Of a stretch of DNA of 64,000 bases, positions 1 to 10,900 are shown one piece after another. The stretch comes from CAVVZJ01 sp963752755 (lineage in GTDB: Bacteria; Planctomycetota; Planctomycetia; Isosphaerales; Isosphaeraceae). How positions within the stretch are numbered: position 1 is the first letter of the stretch; each line of letters begins with the position of its first letter. Both the position numbers and the translations under genes were made by a program. Below the pieces are notes generated by a model, which worked only from the letters and a program-made list of their open reading frames with translations, made no database searches and was not told where the DNA came from. Location: contig CAVVZJ010000014.1 of NCBI GenBank assembly GCA_963752755.1, forward strand, positions 248,001 to 312,000, given 5' to 3'.

Positions 1-710
1 CTGGAGATCTGCGAGGACCTGGCTCGGGACTACCTCCAGCACTTCGAGAACAAGAAGCTGGATGTCCACCGGCCGGCCGGCCGGCTCATCGTCGTCGTCC
101 TGGCCGACCCGTCCGCCTTCGCTAGCTACCTCGACATCACGCCCGGCGGCCCGGTCCGCGGGACCTACAACCCCGATTCGAACCGCCTGGTCATCTGCGA
201 CAACCGCGCCGAGGCCAACCCTCTGGCCGAGCGGGCCAACACCTTCGCCCTCTTTCACGAAGCGACGCATCAGCTCACCTTCAACACCGGCCTTCTCGAC
301 CGCCTCGGCGACGTTCCCCTCGGCATCAGCGAAGGCTTGGCCACCTACGGCGAGGTCCGACGCCCCAAGGGTCAGGTCCGCATCGGCGCCATCAACCGGG
401 AACGTCTGGTCGTGCTCGCCGACGCCGCCCGCCGCGGTCGCCAGCTCATCCCAACCGCCGACCTGATCGTCAACGACGACCTGCTCGACCAGCCGGCGAC
501 CCAGCAATTCGCCTACGCTCAGAGCTGGCTGATGGTCCACCACTTCCTCCACGTCCCCGCCTACCTGACCGCGTTCCGCTCCTACCTCGACGCGATCCGG
601 GGCCGCAGGTCGCCCGACCATCGCCTCGACGACGCCCGCGCCAGCTCGGCGACCTCGCGACCCTCGACCGGGAACTCGCCCGCTACGCCAACCGCCTGAT
701 CCGCGGCTGA
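1..710 (+). CDS. DUF1570-type HEXXH metallopeptidase-like protein, 3' part
   Basis: Incomplete at the left edge; the frame is open from base 1. A zinc-metallopeptidase-like motif FHEATHQ lies at 253-273, followed by a segment ending in GISEGLATYGE, the arrangement of DUF1570/peptidase-MA-like (gluzincin) proteins in which a second acidic residue follows the HEXXH helix. The uncorrected frame ends at 699 in an implausible Ser/Arg/Pro-rich tail. Shifting one base near 642 gives QLGDLATLDRELARYANRL and a TGA at 708-710, which matches the usual helical end of the family. I read this as a lost C in a CCC run. The substrate is unknown, and I cannot tell whether the missing 5' part carries a signal peptide. 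Confidence 0.7.
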
Positions 711-884
711 GTGCGGGTCCCGAATCCCGGGTCGGATGGTGACCGTTGCCGATCCCTGGCGGCGCGGTCACTGATCGATTACTCTGATCCTGTCACGATC
801 CCGGGCTTCCGTCCTCCTCTCCGCAGATCGCCCCGGGTCGGCTCATGTCCACCCCAAGTCAAATCGACCTGTCAAGAGGTCCCG

Positions 885-3107
885 ATGATGAGGACATTGC
901 GTGTTCTCGCCCTGATCCTTCCACTCATCCCCGCCCTATCCTCGGCGGACCGAGAAGCCTTACGGACTGGAGCGGCGACTCCCCTGGAACGACTCGCGCG
1001 TCGTCGGCTCGCCCGAGCCGCCGCTGCCGTACAAGGTTGTCCGGGCCTTCCCGAAGCTGACCGTCGAGCGTCCGGCCCTGATGCTGCCCGAGCCGGGGAC
1101 CGACCGCCTGTTCCTCATCGAGCACCTCGGCTTCTGGTCCGGGCCGAGCCGCCTGGTCGCCATCCCGGACGACCAGGACGCCAGCGAGCCGGAGGCCCTG
1201 CTCGAAACCGACGGCCTGGTCATCGGCCTGGCCTTCCACCCCGACTACGAGCACAACGGGTATCTCTACCTCGGCGTGAACAGCCCGAGGCGGGAGCCGG
1301 GACAAGAAGACGCAGGTCGTCCGCTACACGGTCGATCGCCGGCCGCCCCACAGGATCGACCCGGATTCGCGGAACTGGTCATCATCGAGTGGGACTCCCG
1401 CGGCCACGACGGCGGCGACCTCGCCTTCGGCAATGACGGCTATCTCTACGTCTCCTCGGGCGACGGCTCCAGCGGACTCCGACGCGGACCTCACCGGCCA
1501 GACCCTCGACGACCTCCTGGGCTCCGTGCTCCGGATCGACGTCGATCATCCCGACCCGGGGCGGCAACTACAGCGTGCCGAAGGACAACCCGTTCGTCGA
1601 TCGCCCCGGCGCCCGAGCCGAGATCTGGGCCTACGGCCTGCGCAACCCCTGGCGGCTGAGCTTCGACCGCGAGTCGGGCCAGCTCTGGGTCGGCAACAAC
1701 GGCCAGGACCTCTGGGAGCAGATCTACCTGATCCAGAAGGGCGCCAACTACGGCTGGAGCATCGTCGAGGGGAGCTCACGTCTTCGACGCCGATCGCAAG
1801 CAAGGCCCCGACCCGATCTCGGCGCCGGCCGCCGAGCACTCCCACAGCGAGGCCCGCTCGCTCACCGGCGGCCGGGTCTATCGCGGCAAGAAACTGCCCG
1901 AGCTGGTCGGCACCTACCTTTACGGCGACTGGTCCACCGGCCGCGTCTGGGGGATCAAGTACGATGGCCGGGCAGAAGGTCTGGCACCACGAACTGGTCG
2001 ATACGCCGTTCAACATCACCGGCTTCGGCGCCGACCACGACGGCGAGCTTTACGTGATCGACCAGCAGAGCGGCTTCTATCGCCTCGAACCGACGACCGA
2101 GGCCGACCGTCCCGCCCATCCCTTCCCGACCCGCCTGAGCGAGACCGGCCTGTTCGCCTCGGTCGCCGACCACCGGCCCCACCCGGCCGCCTTGCCGTTC
2201 GAGGTCGTGGCCCCGCAGTGGGCCGACGGCGCGACGATGGAGCGGTTCGCCGCCTTGCCGGGCCTGGAGCGGATCGAGCAGCATCCCCAGCTCAACGCCG
2301 GCGGGGCCTGGTCCTTGCCCAACGGCTCGGTCCTGGTGCAGACCCTGAGCCTCGACCTCGCCGACGACGCCGGCAAGGCCGACCGCAAGCGGGTCGAGAC
2401 CCGCCTGCTGGTCCGCCAGCAAGGCGAATGGACCGGCTACTCCTACCGCTGGAACGACGAGCAGACCGACGCCGAAGTTGCTCCCCGCCGAGGGCGACGT
2501 CGGCGAGTTCGAGGTCGCCGACCCGAGCGCTCCGGGCGGCCGTCGGGAGCAGTTCTGGCGGTTCCCGTCCCGGACCGAGTGCCTGGTCTGCCACTCGCGG
2601 GCCGCCGGCTTCATCCTGGGCTTCACCCCGCTGCAACTCGACCGCGACCGCGACTTCGGCGGCATCCGCGACAATCAACTCCGCACCTTCGAACACATCG
2701 GCCTGTTCGAGGGCTCGTTGCGACCAAGGGACGAAGGCCGGTCCCGGCTGGTGAACCCCTACGACGCGAGTGCCCCGACGAGAGGCGCGGGTCCGGTCGT
2801 ACCTGCACGTCAACTGCTCGACCTGCCACGTCACGGAGGGCGGCGGCAACGCGCACCTGCAACTGAATCTCCGAACTCCGCCTCGATCGAACGCACCTGA
2901 TCAACGAAGTCCCGATGCACAACACCTTCGAGATCCAGGACGCCCCGCATCATCACCCCCGGCTCCCCCGAGCGCTCGGTGCTCTACCAGCGGATCTCCC
3001 GACGGACCACCGGCCAGATGCCCCCGCTCGTCTCCACCGAGGTGGACCGCCAGGCCGTCGAGCTGATCGCCGACTGGATCCGCGCCTTGCCGAAGAAGAA
3101 TCCGTAG
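885..3107 (+). CDS. PQQ-dependent sugar dehydrogenase fused to diheme cytochrome c (frameshifted)
   Basis: Reconstructed from segments in all three plus frames. It starts with a signal peptide, MMRTLRVLALILPLIPALS. The first half is a glucose/sorbosone-dehydrogenase beta-propeller (IGLAFHPDYEHNGYLY, GHDGGDLAFGNDGYLYVSSGDG, EIWAYGLRNPWRLSFD, GANYGW). The second half matches SO2930-type diheme cytochromes, with heme motifs CLVCH at 2580-2594 and CSTCH at 2815-2829. A sugar-oxidising periplasmic enzyme passing electrons to its own c-type hemes is inferred. About eleven shifts are needed (near 950, 1290, 1370, 1475, 1555, 1775, 1968, 2475, 2770, 2885, 2945). The end is TAG at 3105-3107 after ELIADWIRALPKKNP. 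No single frame is translatable, so the gene is either a pseudogene or, more likely, badly mis-assembled. Confidence 0.7.
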
Positions 3108-3120
3108 GCGGACCGACGAC

Positions 3121-3148
3121 GACCCTCCGGCCCCGCGGTCGGAGGGTC
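3121..3148 (+). terminator. Hairpin after the sugar dehydrogenase gene
   Basis: Perfect 9-bp inverted repeat GACCCTCCG / CGGAGGGTC with a 10-base loop, starting 13 bases after the TAG at 3107. It has no T-run, so it is only a candidate terminator. Confidence 0.4.
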
Positions 3149-3219
3149 CTGGTCCGACAGTCCGCAGAACCGTACATTGGGGAGGAGGGAACCGGGACCG
3201 AATCTGTCGGAGGTGCGAC

Positions 3220-6200
3220 ATGGCGATCCGATCGACGGCACGAGCGTTCGTCGCCCTGCTGGCCGTCGCCTGCGCGACAGCCCGCGCCGGGGAACCCCGC
3301 CCCGACACCGTCCGGTTCAATCGCGACATCCGGCCGATCCTCTCCGGCGTCTGCTTCCGTTGCCACGGCCCCGACGCCGCCCGCCGCAAGGCCGATCTGC
3401 GGCTCGATACCGCCGACGGCGCATTCGCCGACCTCGACGGGCGTCATGCCATCGTTCCCGGTGATCCCGAGGCCAGCGAGCTTCTGTACCGGATCAGTGC
3501 CGACGACGACACCGAACGTATGCCTCCTCCCCAGGCAGGCGAGGCGCTCAAACCAGGGCAGGTCGCCTTGATCCGTCGCTGGATCGAGCAGGGGGCGAAG
3601 TGGGAGCCGCACTGGTCGCTCGTGCCGCCCGAGCGGCCGGAGATTCCCGCGGTCAAGAATCCCTCCTGGGCACGCAACCCGATCGACCGCTTCATCCAGG
3701 CGCGACTGGAGCGCGAGGGCCTGTCCCCCTCGCCCGAGGCCGATCGGGCGACCCTCCTGCGACGGGTCACGCTCGACCTGACCGGCCTGCCGCCCGAGCC
3801 CGGCGAGATCGACGCCTTCCTCGCCGACCCGTCCTCCGACGCCTACGAGCGGGCCGTGGACCGACTGCTCGCCTCGCCCCGCTACGGCGAGCGCATGGCC
3901 ACCCGCTGGCTCGACGCCGCCCGCTACGCCGACACCAACGGCTACCAGAGCGACGGCGAGCGGTTCATGTGGCGCTGGCGCGACTGGGTCATCGAGGCGT
4001 ACAACGCCAACATGCCGTTCGATCGGTTCACCATCGAGCAACTGGCCGGCGACCTCCTGCCCGAGCCCACGCTCGACCAGCGGATCGCCACCGGCTTCAA
4101 TCGGAACCACCGGGGTAACGCCGAAGGGGGGATCATCCCGGAGGAATACGCCGTCGAGTACGTCGTCGATCGGGTCGATACCACGGCGACCGTCTGGCTC
4201 GGCCTGACCCTCGGCTGCGCCCGCTGCCACGACCACAAGTTCGACCCGATCTCCCAGAAGGAATTTTACCGGGTCTTCGCCTACTTCAACAACGTCCCCG
4301 AGCGGGGCCGTGCCATCAAGTACGGCAACTCCCCGCCCATGATTCCCGCCCCCACCCGCGACCAACAGGCGCGGCTTGAGCGACTTCGCCGCCGCCTCGA
4401 TCGGGCCTCGGCCGAGTTTGCGGCCTTGGCACCGGAGATCGACGCCGCCCAGGCCGCCTGGGAGCGATCGGTCACGTCCGACGAAGGAGCTGACTGGTCC
4501 ATCCGCCGCGCCTTGCTCGCCCATTTCTCCCTCGATGAGAGATTGCCGGAAGGGGCCGCGAGTCGGCCCGGTCGCATCGGCCCGGCAGCGGGCCTGGACG
4601 GCTCGGCGTTCGTCGATGCGGGCGACGTCGGCCACTTCGGCTTCTACGACAAGTTTTCCCTCTCTGCCTGGGTCCGGGCCGACGACTCCGCGGGTGGCCC
4701 GATCGTCTCGCGAATGAAGCTGACGGACCATCCGGACGGCTACGCCGTTGTCCTCGAAGGTCAGCGCGTCCAGGTTCACCTGACCAAGCGATGGCTTGAC
4801 GACGCCTTGCGGGTCGAGACCGAGCGTGCCCTGGAACCGGGCGAGTGGCACCACATCGCCGTGACCTACGACGGCTCGCGCTTTGCCTCGGGCGTGAACG
4901 TCTTCATCGACGGCCGGGCCGAGCCGACGCGGGTCCTGCTCGACGAGTTGAACCAGTCGTTCGACAACACCGAGCCGTTCCGGATCGGCGCCGGGGGATC
5001 GGGGCGATTCCGGGGCCGGATCGACGATGTCCGCGTCTTCGGCGACGTACTCGACCCGGAAGAGCTCGCGATCCTGGCGGTAGCGGAGCCGGTCGGCGCG
5101 ATCGTCGCGATCCCGCCGAGGGAGAGGACACCGTCGCAGTCGCGGAAGCTGGCCACATACTTCCTGGAGGCATGCGCACCGAACGACCAGCGGGCGGCCC
5201 ACGATCGGGTGGAAGCCCTGGGGCGGGAGCGTGACCAACTGGTCGAGAGCTTCCCGACGACGATGGTCATGGCGGAGCTGACCACGCCGCGGCCGGCGTT
5301 CGTCCTCAAGCGGGGCCAGTACGACCAGCCGGGCGAGCGGGTCGCGCCGGGCGTGCCGTCGTGTCTGCCGCCTTTGCCGACGGGTGCTCCCGACAACCGG
5401 CTCGGGTTCGCCCGATGGGTGGTCGATCCGGGGAATCCGTTGACGGCGAGGGTCGCGGTCAACCGCTACTGGCAGTCGTATTTCGGGACCGGCCTGGTCC
5501 GGACGGCCGAGGATTTCGGCACGCAGGGAGAGCCACCCAGCCACCCCGAGTTGCTCGACTGGCTGGCCACCGAGTTCGTCCGCTCGGGCTGGGACGTCAA
5601 GGCGTTGCAGAGACAGATCGTGACGAGCGCGACCTACCGGCAGTCGTCCCGGTTGACGCCCGAGTTGTTGAGTCGCGATCCGGAGAACCACCTCCTCGCC
5701 CGCGGGCCGCGGCTCCGCCTGTCGGCCGAGATGATTCGCGACGGGGCCCTGGCCGCGAGCGGCTTGCTGGTCGAGCGGCTCGGGGGACCGTCGGTCAAGC
5801 CGTACCAGCCCGATGGCCTCTGGAAAGAGCTGGCCGACACCGAGTATCCCCAGGGGCACGGCCCGGATCTCTACCGCCGGAGCCTTTACACCTTCTGGAA
5901 GCGGACCATCCCACCTCCCTTGATGGCGACGTTCGACGCCTCCGGCCGCGAGGCCTGCACCGTCCGCGAGGTCCGGACCAATACCCCGCTGCAGGCGCTC
6001 GAACTCCTGAACGATGTCGCGTTCGTCGAGGCGGCCCGTTCCCTGGCCGCGCGAGCGATGACTGAGGGGGGCGACACGCCCGAAAGTCGGCTTACATTGG
6101 CCTTCCGCCTGGCGACAGGTCGATTCCCCCGACCTGGCGAATTGACGATCCTCGGCCAGGATTTTCAGGCGCACCTGGCCCGGTTCCGCGACGATCCCGA

Positions 6201-6330
6201 TGCCGCGCGGGCCTTGCTGGCCGTGGGCGAGTCGCCCCGCGACACCGCGCTCGACCCCGCCGAGCATGCCGCCTACACGGCCGTCGCCAACCTGATCCTG
6301 AGCCTGGACGAGACGATCACCAAGGACTGA
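3220..6330 (+). CDS. Planctomycete cytochrome C / DUF1549 / LamG / DUF1553 protein
   Basis: Intact 1036-residue protein. ATG 3220 is preceded by GGAGG at 3209-3213. A signal peptide ending near ACATARA is followed by a planctomycete-cytochrome-C domain with CFRCHGPD (about residues 45-52) and the usual MPPP loop. DUF1549 follows (about 145-360: LTGLPPEPGEIDAFLADP, WLDAARYADTNGYQSDGE) and contains a second CARCHDHK motif. A LamG/concanavalin-like domain occupies about 425-620 (WHHIAVTYDGSRF). DUF1553 is at about 715-1000 (NPLTARVAVNRYWQSYFG, TNTPLQALELLND). Such proteins are abundant in Planctomycetes, are secreted, and are usually paired with a DUF1501 gene, as here (24-bp gap). A role in polysaccharide or sulfated-glycan use is often proposed but is not shown by this sequence. 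Confidence 0.95.
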   Translation: MAIRSTARAFVALLAVACATARAGEPRPDTVRFNRDIRPILSGVCFRCHGPDAARRKADLRLDTADGAFADLDGRHAIVPGDPEASELLYRISADDDTERMPPPQAGEALKPGQVALIRRWIEQGAKWEPHWSLVPPERPEIPAVKNPSWARNPIDRFIQARLEREGLSPSPEADRATLLRRVTLDLTGLPPEPGEIDAFLADPSSDAYERAVDRLLASPRYGERMATRWLDAARYADTNGYQSDGERFMWRWRDWVIEAYNANMPFDRFTIEQLAGDLLPEPTLDQRIATGFNRNHRGNAEGGIIPEEYAVEYVVDRVDTTATVWLGLTLGCARCHDHKFDPISQKEFYRVFAYFNNVPERGRAIKYGNSPPMIPAPTRDQQARLERLRRRLDRASAEFAALAPEIDAAQAAWERSVTSDEGADWSIRRALLAHFSLDERLPEGAASRPGRIGPAAGLDGSAFVDAGDVGHFGFYDKFSLSAWVRADDSAGGPIVSRMKLTDHPDGYAVVLEGQRVQVHLTKRWLDDALRVETERALEPGEWHHIAVTYDGSRFASGVNVFIDGRAEPTRVLLDELNQSFDNTEPFRIGAGGSGRFRGRIDDVRVFGDVLDPEELAILAVAEPVGAIVAIPPRERTPSQSRKLATYFLEACAPNDQRAAHDRVEALGRERDQLVESFPTTMVMAELTTPRPAFVLKRGQYDQPGERVAPGVPSCLPPLPTGAPDNRLGFARWVVDPGNPLTARVAVNRYWQSYFGTGLVRTAEDFGTQGEPPSHPELLDWLATEFVRSGWDVKALQRQIVTSATYRQSSRLTPELLSRDPENHLLARGPRLRLSAEMIRDGALAASGLLVERLGGPSVKPYQPDGLWKELADTEYPQGHGPDLYRRSLYTFWKRTIPPPLMATFDASGREACTVREVRTNTPLQALELLNDVAFVEAARSLAARAMTEGGDTPESRLTLAFRLATGRFPRPGELTILGQDFQAHLARFRDDPDAARALLAVGESPRDTALDPAEHAAYTAVANLILSLDETITKD

Positions 6331-6354
6331 TCCAGACCGAGTCGAGGTGCGGCC

Positions 6355-7811
6355 ATGGACCCACGAATCGAAGGCGCCCACTTGATGACCCGCCGCCAGT
6401 TCTTCCGCCGGCCACGGTCGGACTCGGGACCGCGGCCCTGGCGACGCTGCTGGGTCGGCGTTCGATCGCGGCGGGCGGCGCGGAAGCCGTCGGTGGGCTG
6501 CCGGGCTTGCCGCACTTCGCACCCCGGGCGAAGCGGGTGATTTACCTGTTCCAGTCGGGGGCACCGTCGCAGCTCGACCTGTTCGACCCGAAGCCTGGCC
6601 TGCAAGACCGCCGGGGCGCGGAGTTGCCCGACTCGATCCGGAAGGGCCAGAGACTGACCGGCATGACCTCGCGCCAGTCGAGTTTCCCGGTCGCCCCCAG
6701 CCGGTTCCGGTTCGCCCGGCATGGGCAGTCGGGGACCTGGCTCAGCGAGTTGCTGCCCCAGACGGCGACGGTGGCCGACGAACTGTGCGTCGTCCGCTCG
6801 ATGCACACGGAGGCGATCAACCACGACCCGGCCGTTACCTTCTTCCAGACCGGCGCCCAGCTCGCCGGCCGGCCGAGCATCGGCTCGTGGCTCGCCTACG
6901 GATTGGGTAGCGAGAACGCCGACCTGCCGGCCTTCGTCGTCATGGTCTCCCAAGGGAGCGGCAACCCGAACGACCAGCCGCTCTACGACCGACTCTGGGG
7001 CAGCGGCTTCCTGCCAACGCGGTATCAAGGCGTCAAGTTCCGCTCCGTCGGCGACCCGGTCTTGTACCTCTCGAACCCGCCCGGCCTCGACCCAGCCGCG
7101 CGCCGCCGCATCCTCGACGACCTCGCCGCGCTCAACGAGCAACAACTCCAGACCACCGGCGACCCCGAGATCGCCACCCGGATCAGCCAGTTCGAGCTGG
7201 CCTTCCGGATGCAGTCGTCGGTCCCCGAGCTGACCGACGTCTCCGACGAGCCCGACCACGTCTTCGACCTCTACGGTCCCGAGGCCCACAAGCCCGGCTC
7301 CTTTGCCGCGAACTGCCTGCTGGCCCGTCGGCTGGCCGAGCGGGGCGTGCGGTTCATCCAGCTTTTCCATCGGGGTTGGGACCAGCACACATCCTTGCCC
7401 GCTCAGATCATCGGCCAGTGCCGCGACACGGACCAGCCGTCGGCCGCCTTGATCGTGGATCTGAAGCGTCGCGGCCTGCTCGACGACACAATCGTGATCT
7501 GGGGCGGCGAGTTCGGACGGACCGTCTATTGCCAGGGTCCGCTCACCGCCGACGACTACGGCCGCGACCACCACCCGCGCTGCTTCACGATCTGGATGGC
7601 CGGCGGCGGGGTTCGTCCCGGGACCACCCACGGCGCGACCGACGACTTCGGCTACAACGTCGTGAGCGACCCGGTGCACGTTCACGACCTGCATGCGACC
7701 GTGCTCCACCTTCTCGGGATCGACCACACGCGGTTGACTTACCGATACCAGGGCCGCGACTTCCGATTGACGGACGTTCGCGGCGAGGTGGTTTCGGGCC
7801 TCCTGGCCTGA
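6355..7811 (+). CDS. DUF1501 sulfatase-like exported protein
   Basis: The gene begins at ATG 6355, with a Tat-type signal (TRRQFFRR, then TVGLGTAALATLLGRR once corrected). One base is missing near 6413: GGG reads as GG, and restoring it joins the signal to the body starting PHFAPRAKRVIYLFQSGAPS. The rest is open to TGA. Family hallmarks are DLFDPKPGL, RFARHGQSGTWLSELLP, GWDQHTSLPAQI, VIWGGEFGRT and GRDHHPRCFTIWMAGGG, which form the metal-binding alkaline-phosphatase/sulfatase-like fold. It lies 24 bp downstream of the DUF1549/1553 gene, so the two are probably co-transcribed and act together in the periplasm. The substrate is unknown. Confidence 0.88.
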
Positions 7812-7982
7812 TCGTGCCGGCACGGCCGGACCCGCGGGACTCTCGCCCGGAGAGACGTCTCCGGTTAGGATAGCGGGACGTCCTCGCAAACGGGGCAGGC
7901 GTTCGGTGTCTGCCCCGGATCGGCGTTCCGAGCCGTCTCAAATCGCGCTTGACCTGGCTCTGTCTCTGGGTGGAAGGTTCCG

Positions 7983-10900
7983 ATGTCCGAGTTTCGCAAG
8001 TTGCTGGTGGCCAATCGCGGCGAGATCGCCATCCGGGTCTTCCGCTCGACGCACGAACTGGGAATGCGCACGGTCGCGATCTACTCGCACGAAGACCGCT
8101 TCGTGATGCACCGGCTCAAGGCCGACGAGGCGTACGAGGTCGGTCGGCCGGGCGAGCCGATCCGGAGCTACCTGAACATCGACGCGATCATCGACCTGGC
8201 CAAGGCCAAGGAGGTCGATGCCATCCACCCCGGCTACGGCTTCCTCTCGGAGAACGCCGCATTCGCGAGGGCCTGCGAGGCGGCCGGGATCACGTTCGTC
8301 GGCCCGAGGCCCGAGTTGCTGGAGTTGCTCGGCGACAAGGTCGCGGCCCGCAAGGTTGCTCAACAGGCGGGCGTGCCGATTCTGGGGGGCAGCCCCGAAC
8401 CGGTCGAGCCGGGGGAGAAGGCGCGGGAGATCGCCGAGTCGCTCGGATATCCCGTGATCGTCAAGGCAGCGATGGGCGGCGGCGGTCGCGGGATGCGGGT
8501 CGTCGAGTCGGCCGATCAGCTCGACACCGCGCTCGACCAGGCCCGCCGCGAGGCCCAGACCGCCTTCGGCGACCCCTCCGTCTTCCTCGAAAAGTTCATC
8601 CGGCGGGCCAAGCACATCGAGGTCCAGCTCCTCGGCGACCGGCACGGACACCTCGTCCACCTCTTTGAGCGGGATTGCTCGATCCAGCGACGGCACCAGA
8701 AGGTCATCGAGATCGCGCCGGCGTTCAATCTCGACCCCTCCTTACGCGACCAGATCTGCGACGCGGCGCTGGCCATCGGCCGGCAGGTCCGTTACGACAA
8801 CGCCGGCACGGTCGAGTTCCTCGTCGATCTCGAGGCCGGCCGCTTTTATTTCATCGAGGTCAACCCGCGGATCCAGGTCGAGCACACGGTCACAGAGATC
8901 GTCACCGGCGTCGATCTGGTGAAGGCCCAGATCCTCGTCGCTCAGGGCGCAGCGATCGATGACCCGGAGATCGGCATCCCCAACCAGGCGGCCGTCCGAA
9001 CGACCGGCCACGCCTTCCAGTGCCGGATCACGACCGAGGACCCCGAGAACAAATTCACCCCGGATTACGGCCGGATCACCCATTACCGATCGGCCGGCGG
9101 CATGGGCCTCCGCCTCGACGGCGGCATCGCCCTGACCGGCGCCCTGATTACCCCCTTCTACGACTCCCTGCTCGTGAAGGTCTCCGCCTCCGGCCGGCGG
9201 TTCATCGACGCCGTCAACCGGATGGAGCGGGCGTTCCAGGAGTTCCGGGTCCGCGGCGTGAAGACGAACATCCCGTTCCTGCTGAACGTCATCAACCACC
9301 CCGCCTTCCGTGAGGGAAGTTGCACGACCCGGTTCATCGACGAGACGCCTGACCTCTTCAAGTTCCCCCTCCGTCAGGACCGTGCGTCGCGCCTGCTCAC
9401 TTTTGCCGCCGAGGTGACGGTCAACGGCTTCCCCAACGTTACCCGCCCCCACGGTTATGAGCCGCAGGGCGAACCCCCGCCGCCCGCGTTCGACCCAGCC
9501 CAGGCCCCGCCGAAGGGCTCGCGCCAGGTCTTCCAGGAACGCGGACCGGAACGCTTCTCGGAGTGGATTCGCCAGCAGGAGCGCCTCCTGCTGACGGACA
9601 CGACCTTCCGCGACGCCCACCAGTCGCTCCTGGCGACCCGACTGCGGACCCGCGACATGCTCCGCGTCGCCGACGCCTACGCCCGGCTCTGCCCGGACCT
9701 GTTCTCGATCGAGATGTGGGGTGGAGCCACATTCGACACCTCGATGCGGTTCCTCAAGGAGGACCCGTGGGAACGCCTCGCCTTGCTCCGCGAGAAGATT
9801 CCCAACATCCTCTTCCAGATGCTCCTGCGGGGCTCGAACGCCGTCGGCTACACGAGTTACCCCGACAACGTCGTGAAGGCGTTCATCAAGGAGTCGGCCG
9901 CCGCCGGGATCGACCTCTTCCGCGTCTTCGACTCGCTGAACTGGGTCCCCAACATGGCGGTCGCCCTGGAAGCGGTCCGCGAGTCGGGTGCGCTCTGCGA
10001 GGCGGCCATCTGCTACACGGGAGACATCCTTGACCCGTCGCGACCCAAGTATGATTTGAAGTATTACGTCGCGATGGCAAAGGATCTGGAGAAGCGCGGG
10101 GCCAACCTGATCGCGATCAAGGACATGGCCGGACTCTGCAAGCCGTATGCGGCGGAGACTCTGGTCAAGGCGCTTCGCCAGGAGGTCGGCCTGCCGATCC
10201 ACTTCCACACCCACGACATCGGCGGCGCCCAGGCCACGAGTGTCCTGAAGGGGGCCGAGGTCGGACTGGACATCGGCGACGGCGCGATCGCGTCGATGTC
10301 GGGCCTCACGTCGCAGCCGTCGCTCAACGCGATCGTCGAGTCGCTCCGGTTCACACCCCGGGAGACCGGGCTTGACCCGCAGGCCCTGATCGCGTTGAGC
10401 CGGTACTGGGAGGCCGTGCGGGCGATGTATGCCCCGTTCGCCTCGGGGCTCAACGCGCCGTCGGCGGAGGTTTACGCTTACGAGATGCCGGGCGGGCAGT
10501 ACACGAACCTCTTCCAGCAGGCCCGCGCCCTCGGGCTCGAATCGCGGTGGGTCGAGGTCTGCGAGGCGTATGCCCAGGTCAACATCCTCTTCGGCGACAT
10601 CGTGAAGGTGACGCCGTCGTCGAAGGTTGTCGGCGACATGGCGCTCTTCCTCGTCGCGAACAACCTCACGCCGGAGGACACGCTCGATCCCGAGCGGGAG
10701 CTGGCGTTTCCGGAGAGCGTGGTCGAGTTCTTCGAGGGGCGGCTCGGCCAGCCGCCGGGAGGCTTCCCGAAGGCGTTGCAGGAGCGGGTCCTGAAGGGAC
10801 GCCCCGCCCTCACCGAGCGCCCCGGCGCCAAGATGCCGCCGGCCGACCTGGAGGCGACACGCGAGAAGGTCTCCGCCCTCATGGGCGAACGGGCCTCCGA

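Noticed and set aside
2953..6564. A 1203-codon minus-strand open frame opposite the DUF1549/1553 gene
   Set aside because: It is the complement of a well-conserved gene, full of Arg/Gly/Pro with no recognisable domain. Long antisense frames are expected in such GC-rich DNA.
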